Source of the DNA: Babylonia areolata
Lineage: Eukaryota; Mollusca; Gastropoda; Neogastropoda; Buccinidae
Reading direction: 5' to 3'
NCBI RefSeq assembly: GCF_041734735.1
Contig: NC_134889.1
Coordinates: 129,501 to 193,500 of the forward strand
DNA: 64,000 nucleotides
Every line of letters starts with the position of its first letter. Positions within the stretch are counted from its first letter, which is position 1. This document shows positions 58,037-64,000 of this stretch, piece after piece. A program made the translations under genes and the position numbers. The notes below the pieces were generated by a model. The model was not told the DNA's origin, made no database searches, and worked only from the letters and a program-made list of their open reading frames with translations.

Positions 58037-60375
58037 TGTCCTACACACTCTGCCTGTCCTGTCCTACACACTCTCTGCATGTCCTATCCTGTCCTACCCA
58101 CTCTGCCTGTCCTGTCCTGTCCTACCCACTCTGCCTGTCCTGTCCTGTCCTACCCACTCTGCATGTCCTATCCTGTCCTGTCCTACACACTCTCTGCATG
58201 TCCTATCCTGTCCTACCCACTCTGCCTGTCCTGTCCTACCCACTCTGCATGTCCTATCCTGTCCTACCCACTCTGCCTGTCCTGTCCTGTCCTACCCACT
58301 CTGCATGTCCTATCCTGTCCTGTCCTACACACTCTCTGCATGTCCTATCCTGTCCTACCCACTCTGCATGTCCTATCCTGTCCTGTCCTACACACTCTCT
58401 GTCTGTCCTGTCCTGTCCTACACACTCTGCCTGTCCTGTCCTACACACTCTGTCTGTCCTGTCCTGTCCTACACACTCTGTCTGTCCTGTCCTGTCCTAC
58501 ACACTCTGCATGTCCTATCCTGTCCTGTCCTACACACTCTCTGTCTGTCCTGTCCTGTCCTACACACTCTGCCTGTCCTGTCCTGTCCTACACACTCTGT
58601 CTGTCCTGTCCTGTCCTACACACTCTGTCTGTCCTGTCCTGTCCTACACACTCTGCCTGTCCTGTCCTGTCCTACACACTCTGCCTGTCCTGTCCTGTCC
58701 TACCCACTCTGCATGTCCTATCCTGTCCTGTCCTACACACTCTGCCTGTCCTGTCCTGTCCTACACACTCTGCCTGTCCTGTCCTGTCCTGTCCTACACA
58801 CTCTGCCTGTCCTGTCCTACACACTCTCTGCCTGTCCTGTCCTCCTGTCCTGTCCTACACACTCTCTGCCTGTCCTGTCCTGTCCTACACACACTGCCTG
58901 TCCTGTCCTGTCCTGCACAGATTCTCTGCCTGTCCTGTCCTGTCCTACACATTCTCTGCCTGTCCTGTCCTGTCCTACACACACTCTCTGCCTGTCCTGT
59001 CTTACACACACACTCTGCCTGTCCTGTCTTACACACACACTCTGCCTGTCCTGTCCTACACACACACACACACACACACTGCCTGTCCTGTCCTACACAC
59101 ACACACACTGTGCCTGTCCTGTCCTACACACACACTGCCTGTCCTGTCCTACACCCACACACACTCTGCCTGTCCTGTCCTACACACACACTGCCTGTCC
59201 TGTCCTACACACACACACACACTGCCTGTCCTGTCCTACACACACACACACACTGCCTGTCCTACACACACACACACTCTGCCTGTCCTGTCCTACACAC
59301 ACACACACACTCTGCCTGTCCTGTCCTACACACACACACACACACACACTGCCTGTCCTGTTCTAGACACACACACACACTGCCTGTCCTGTCCTACACA
59401 CACACTCTGCCTGTCCTGTCCTACACACACACACTGCCTGTCCTTTCCTACACACACACACACACTGCCTGTCCTACACACACACTGCCTGTCCTGTCCT
59501 ACACACACACTCTGCCTGTCCTGTCCTACACACACACACACTGCCTGTCCTGTCCTACACACACACACACACTGCCTGTCCTGTCCTACACACACACATT
59601 CTCTGCCTGTCCTGTCCTGTCCTACACACACACACTGCCTGTCCTGTCCTACACACACACACACACTGCCTGTCCTACACACACACACTGCCTGTCCTGT
59701 CCTACACACACACACACTGCCTGTCCTGTCCTGTCCTACACACACACACACTGCCTGTCCTGTCCTACACAAACACACACACTGCCTGTCCTGTCCTACA
59801 CACACACACACTGCCTGTCCTGTCCTGTCCTACACACACACTGCCTGTCCTGTCCTACACAAACACACACACTGCCTGTCCTGTCCTACACAAACACACA
59901 CACTGCCTGTCCTGTCCTACACAAACACACACACTGCCTGTCCTGTCCTACACAAACACACACACTGCCTGTCCTGTCCTACACACACACACACTGCCTG
60001 TCCTGTCCTGTCCTACACACACACACACTGCCTGTCCTGTCCTACACACACACACACACTGCCTGTCCTGTCCTGTCCTACACACACACTGCCTGTCCTG
60101 TCCTACACAAACACACACACTGCCTGTCCTGTCCTGTCCTACACACACACTGCCTGTCCTGTCCTACACAAACACACACACTGCCTGTCCTGTCCTGTCC
60201 TACACACACACTGCCTGTCCTGTCCTACACAAACACACACACTGCCTGTCCTGTCCTGTCCTACACACACACTGCCTGTCCTGTCCTACACAAACACACA
60301 CACTGCCTGTCCTGTCCTGTCCTACACACACACTGCCTGTCCTGTCCTACACAAACACACACACTGCCTGTCCTG
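58037..60375 (+). repeat. CCTGTCCTGTCCTACACAC minisatellite evolving into CA-rich form
   Basis: The left half (58037-58980) uses TGTCCTGTCCTACACACTCT with GCCTGTCC or GCATGTCC. The right half replaces CACACTCT by growing (CA)n and CACAAACACACACAC. All three + strand frames stay open for hundreds of codons, the longest 1054 codons at 57272-60436, because the unit lacks stops in that orientation. A translated product is unlikely. Confidence 0.96.
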
Positions 60376-60504
60376 CTCACCTACTGTTCTGTCTCGCCCC
60401 TCCCCCACTCAGCACCCTCCCCGCGGATTGCTGTAGTTAGGATTGTCATCAAGCATGTCTACATAATACAATGTGCATAATATGGCCGTTAGCACTGCTT
60501 GGTG

Positions 60505-60775
60505 CTGGCGCTGTCTATCTGACCACTGACCACATCACCCAGTGCTGTCTATCTCACCACTGACCACATCAGCTGGTGCTGTCTATCTCACCACTGACCA
60601 CATCAGCTGGTGCTGTCTATCTCACCACTGACCACATCACCCGGTGCAGTCTATCTCACCACTGACCACATCAGCTGGTGCTGTCTATCTCACCACTGAC
60701 CACATCACCCGGTGCAGTCTATCTCACCACTGACCACATCACCTGGTGCAGTCTATCTCACCACTGACCACCACC
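60505..60775 (+). repeat. ~36-bp minisatellite, 7 copies
   Basis: Units of CTGTCTATCTCACCACTGAC plus CACATCACCCGGTG or CACATCAGCTGGTG. Confidence 0.94.
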
Positions 60776-60989
60776 TCTATGTACAGTGTCAGCCATGCTC
60801 ACTTCATCCTTCACCACTCATGTACCAGCCTTCTTTAGCTTCACTGCAGTACCAAGCTGACTTTACCACCAGTGCAGTGGCAGCCCTGTGTTTGTGGTTG
60901 CCCTGTAAGAGCGCTGCTGCATCAAACCCTGACACCTTACCCCTGCAGGGAGCACTTGATGGCCACTGACCACTGGGAGAATGTTGGGA
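60776..60989. other. Unique spacer
   Basis: Plain unique sequence with no gene. Confidence 0.5.
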
Positions 60990-62925
60990 GGAGTGTGGGG
61001 GTACTGGGGGTGTTGGTGTGGCGGAGGGCGTATGTGTGAGGGGGTGATGGGAGGGGTGTTGGAGTAGGTATGAGGGGGTGTTGGGAGGGGTGTTGTGAGG
61101 AGTGATGGGAGGGGTGTTGTGAGGAGTGATGGGGGGGAGTGATGGGAGGGGTGTGAGGAGTGATGGGGGGGAGTGATGGGAGGGGTGTGAGGAGTGATGG
61201 GGGGGAGTGATGGGAGGGGTGTTATGAGGAGTGATAGGAGGGGTGTGAGGAGTGATGGGGGGGAGTGATGGGAGGGGTGTTATGAGGAGTGATAGGAGGG
61301 GTGTGAGGAGTGATGGGGGGAGTGATGGGAAGGGTGTTATGAGGAATGTTGGGGGGGGGGGAGTGATGGGAGGGGTGTGAGGAGTGATGGGAGGGGTGTG
61401 AGGAGTGATGGGAGGGGTGTGAGGATTGATGGGAGGGGTGTGAGGATTGATGGGGGGGAGTGATGGGAAGGGTGTTATGAGGAGTGATAGGAGGGGTGTG
61501 AGGATTGATGGGGGGGAGTGATGGGAAGGGTGTTATGAGGAATGTTGGGGGGGGAGTGATGGGAGGGGTGTGAGGAGTGATGGGAGGGGTGTGAGGAGTG
61601 TTGGGGGGGGGGGGAGTGATGGGAGGGGTGTGAGGAGTGATGGGAGGGGTGTGAGGAGTGATGGGGGGGGGGAGTGATGGGAGGGGTGTGAGGAGTGATG
61701 GGGGGGGGAGTGATGGGAGGGGTGTGAGGATTGATGGGGGGGGGGGGGCGAGTGATGGGAGGGGTGTGAGGAGTGTGTGGGGGGGGAGAGTGATGGGAGG
61801 GGTGTGAGGAGCGTTGGGGGGGGGGGAGTGATGGGAGGGGTGTGAGGAGTGTTGGGGGGGGGAATGATGGGAGGGGTGTGAGGAGCGTTGGGGGGGGGGG
61901 GAGTGATGGGAGGGGTGTGAGGAGTGTTGGCGGGGGGGGAATGATGGGAGGGGTGTGAGGAGTGTTGGGGGGGCGAGTGATGGGAGGGGTGTGAGGAGTG
62001 TTGGGGGGGGGAGTGATGGGAGGGGTGTGAGGAGTGTTGGGGGGGGTGAGTGATGGGAGGGGTGTGAGGAGTGTTGAGGGGGGGAGTGATGGGAGGGGTG
62101 TGAGGAGTGTTGGGGGGGAGTGATGGGAGGGGTGTGAGGAGTGTTGTGGGGGGAGTGATGGGATGGGTGTGAGGAGTGTTGGGGGGGGCGAGTGATGGGA
62201 GGGGTGTGAGGAGTGTTGGGGGGGAGTGATGGGAGGGGTGTGAGGAGTGTTGGGGGGGAGTGATGGGAGGGGTGTGAGGAGTGTTGGAGGGGGGGGGAGT
62301 GATGGGAGGGGTGTGAGGAGTGTTGGGGGGGGGGAGTGATGGGAGGGGTGTGAGGAGTGTTGGGGGGGAGTGATGGGAGGGGTGTGAGGAGTGTTGGGGG
62401 GGGAGTGATGGGATGGGTGTGAGGAGTGTTGGGGGGGGAGTGATGGGATGGGTGTGAGGAGTGTTGGGGGGGAGTGATGGGAGGGGTGTGAGGAGTGTTG
62501 GGGGGGGAGTGATGGGAGGGGTGTGAGGAGTGTTGGGGGGGGAGTGATGGGAAGGGTGTGAGGAGTGTTGGAGGGGGGGGAGTGATGGGAGGGGTGTGAG
62601 GAGTGTTGGAGGGGGGGAGTGATGGGAGGGGTGTGAGGAGTGTTGGGGGGGGAGTGATGGGAGGGGTGTGAGGAGTGTTGGAGGGGAGGGGAGTGATGGG
62701 AGGGGTGTGAGGAGTGTTGGGGGGGGGGGAGTGATGGGAGGGGTGTGAAGTGTTGGGGGGGGAGTGATGGGAAGGGTGTGAGGAGTGTTGGAGGGGAGGG
62801 GAGTGATGGGAGGGGTGTGAGGAGTGTTGGAGGGGGGGGGAGTGATGGGAGGGGTGTGAGGAGTGTTGGGGGGGGAGTGATGGGGAGTGCTTGGAGGGGT
62901 GATGAGAGGAGTGTGGGGGGGGGGG
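60990..62925 (-). repeat. G-rich ~33-bp minisatellite abutting MEGF8 stop
   Basis: About 60 units; on the + strand GGGGGGAGTGATGGGAGGGG plus TGTGAGGAGTGTT. G runs vary from 5 to about 12. The array begins next to the MEGF8 stop codon at 62927, so it is the start of that gene's 3'UTR. Four G-runs per one to two units make G-quadruplexes possible on the + strand, which is the template strand for MEGF8. On the - strand a second frame stays open for 495 codons (63020-61533). Confidence 0.96.
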
Positions 62926-62926
62926 G

Positions 62927-63895
62927 TCAACAGGGGGAGAAGCTGGGCCGACGTCTCTGCAGAGGTTTGTGAGCGAGCTGTGGGGGAGTGATGCGCAGGG
63001 TGAGGGTGGACCCCATGCACAGTTTGCAGGGCGCCTGCCAGGCCCCGGGCAGCTGGAACAGCACCGTCCCCACCGCCGCCACTCCGTCGTCTGTTGGCTC
63101 CACCGCTATGGGAACCACACTCAGCGGGTGGTGGGGGTGGTGGTGGTGGTGGGGGTGGTGAGTCCGTGAGGGGGCGTGGGGGGGCACGTGGTGTCCCGGG
63201 GACAGCTCCATGGGGTGGGGGTGGAGGTGGGGATGGTGGTGTGGGTGGTGGGGGTGCAGGCGCAGCATGGGGCGAGACAGACGGCCGCGCCGGTTGTAGA
63301 TGGTGGACATGAAGGTGTTGCCCCCGCCCCCTCCCAAGTTGAAGCTGAAGCCGTCCAGCCCCACCCCGAAATGGTCGCTGTCCCCCAGCCCGTCGTCAGG
63401 CTCCAGCAGCACCAGCACCTTGGCGAAGGGCCGCGACGCCATGCACTCCATCTCTCTCTCCCTCAGCTGCCGGGAGCGGCGCGCGTCAAAGGCCTGCTTC
63501 ACCTTCCACAGCATGACGCACAGTGCCAGGAACAGGAAAAAGCAGGAGAAAAAGACAGAGAAGAAGACAAACAGGTCGATGTGGGGCTGGTCCTGACGGA
63601 AGTACAGGATGCCGTACGTCTTGTCCCCCCCGGTCCCCTCCCTCTCCCGGCTCTGCACGATGATGTAGAAGCGGGACACACGCAGGTTATGGTCCTTCTC
63701 TGGCAGTGTGATCACCAGCCTGAAGCGCACGTTGCGCACCACCAAGATGCTGTTCTTCTCTGTGATGGTGATGTATGTGTTCAGGCTGCTGGCACGCACA
63801 TGCTCAAACCGGTACTCCCCAAAGGCAGAGATGTCCTTCGTGCTGCGCTTGTGCCGGGAACTGGCATCCAGAGGGGGGTGCTTCGCTATGTCCAC
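62927..63895 (-). CDS. MEGF8: MEGF8, last coding exon: juxtamembrane, TM and cytoplasmic tail
   Basis: Multiple EGF-like domains protein 8, a large single-pass membrane protein of the attractin family. The exon encodes the last 322 residues. Residues 1-105 are extracellular (FGEYRFEHVRASSL, RVSRFYIIVQS, GILYFRQDQPHIDL). A transmembrane helix spans about 106-129 (FFSVFFSCFFLFLALCVMLW). The tail has REREMECMASRPFAKV (MASRPFA at 152-158) and a conserved end block (IAVEPTDDGVAAVGTVLFQL, then MGSTLTLR). Vertebrate MEGF8 shares the QDQPHIDLFVFFSVFF, MASRPFAKV and EPTEDG-type motifs. In vertebrates MASRPFA recruits the ubiquitin ligase MGRN1, which with MOSMO lowers Smoothened at the cell surface. 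A His/Pro-rich stretch (about 214-256) lies between. Acceptor TTTGCAG precedes 63895; stop TGA is at 62929-62927. Confidence 0.95.
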   Translation of the reverse strand: MDIAKHPPLDASSRHKRSTKDISAFGEYRFEHVRASSLNTYITITEKNSILVVRNVRFRLVITLPEKDHNLRVSRFYIIVQSREREGTGGDKTYGILYFRQDQPHIDLFVFFSVFFSCFFLFLALCVMLWKVKQAFDARRSRQLREREMECMASRPFAKVLVLLEPDDGLGDSDHFGVGLDGFSFNLGGGGGNTFMSTIYNRRGRLSRPMLRLHPHHPHHHPHLHPHPMELSPGHHVPPHAPSRTHHPHHHHHPHHPLSVVPIAVEPTDDGVAAVGTVLFQLPGAWQAPCKLCMGSTLTLRITPPQLAHKPLQRRRPSFSPC

Positions 63896-64000
63896 CTGCA
63901 AACATGGCTAGGGTCAGTCAGCACAAACATTGCACTATCAACTGTTCTCTGCTACATGTAGTATGACTGCACTCATGCACTGGCTTCATCCCTCTCTACA
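63896..64000 (-). other. MEGF8: MEGF8 last intron (3' part)
   Basis: On the - strand this ends CCATGTTTGCAG at the exon boundary. The rest of the gene lies to the right, outside the window. Confidence 0.8.

Noticed and set aside
57272-60436. A 1054-codon open frame on the + strand, plus overlapping frames of 760 and 456 codons
   Set aside because: The translation is only repeats of LPVLSYTHT-like peptides from the CCTGTCC/CA array. All frames are open because the unit lacks stops, and no start context or domain supports a protein.
61533-63020. A 495-codon Pro/Thr-rich open frame as a separate gene
   Set aside because: It reads the C-rich array in a frame different from MEGF8 and has no independent support. 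It is kept only as a remark on the stop-codon neighbourhood.

Overview
This is animal nuclear DNA, most likely from a caenogastropod-type mollusc. Two deeply conserved animal genes are present as spliced exons with GT/AG boundaries. There are LINEs of several clades, a piggyBac-like transposon, and four copies of a short element of the kind I associate with snail genomes. The species assignment is inference. By my own tally of array boundaries, roughly 37 kb of the 64 kb is tandem repeat: more than 40 distinct minisatellites plus CA, CT and AT microsatellites.  Host genes. The last two coding exons of a heparan sulfate 2-O-sulfotransferase gene (HS2ST1) lie on the + strand at 14268-14425 and 17013-17233. 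The last coding exon of MEGF8 lies on the - strand at 63895-62927, with its transmembrane segment and MASRPFA tail motif. The genes converge, so the ~45.7 kb between their stop codons is 3'UTR plus intergenic DNA. Everything left of 14268 is probably HS2ST1 intron.  Region 1-10016 is a pile of retroelements: an L2/CR1-like LINE (+, 1-1480, with a matching 3' end at 9622-10016), a second LINE (+, 1490-2455 and 4063-4280), an unclassified - strand block with a coiled-coil ORF (3010-4065), and a 5.3 kb L1/Tx1-like LINE (-, 9620-4283) that carries a SINE. Inside this last element, about 35 copies of a 52-bp unit have grown out of its own reverse-transcriptase coding sequence.  Region 10017-17012 is HS2ST1 intron and exon. 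A 42-bp minisatellite runs up to the exon's splice acceptor. It is interrupted by an LTR-like element with a 5-bp target duplication, which is itself interrupted by a piggyBac-like element with a TTAA duplication. The next intron is almost wholly two minisatellites.  Region 17234-51330 is a run of minisatellites, mostly G+T-rich on the + strand, with two SINE copies and an I/Nimb-like LINE (46217-49545) inserted into a 24-bp array, followed by a fourth SINE copy (50366-50490).  At ~51.35 kb the array unit reappears inverted and the strand composition flips. The + strand is C+A-rich from there to ~60.4 kb, which fits the 3' side of MEGF8 transcribed on the other strand. A G-rich array (60990-62925) abuts the MEGF8 stop codon.  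I found no CRISPR, tRNA or rRNA, and no new protein-coding system. The most unusual biology is the origin and turnover of the minisatellites, recorded at unusual detail.
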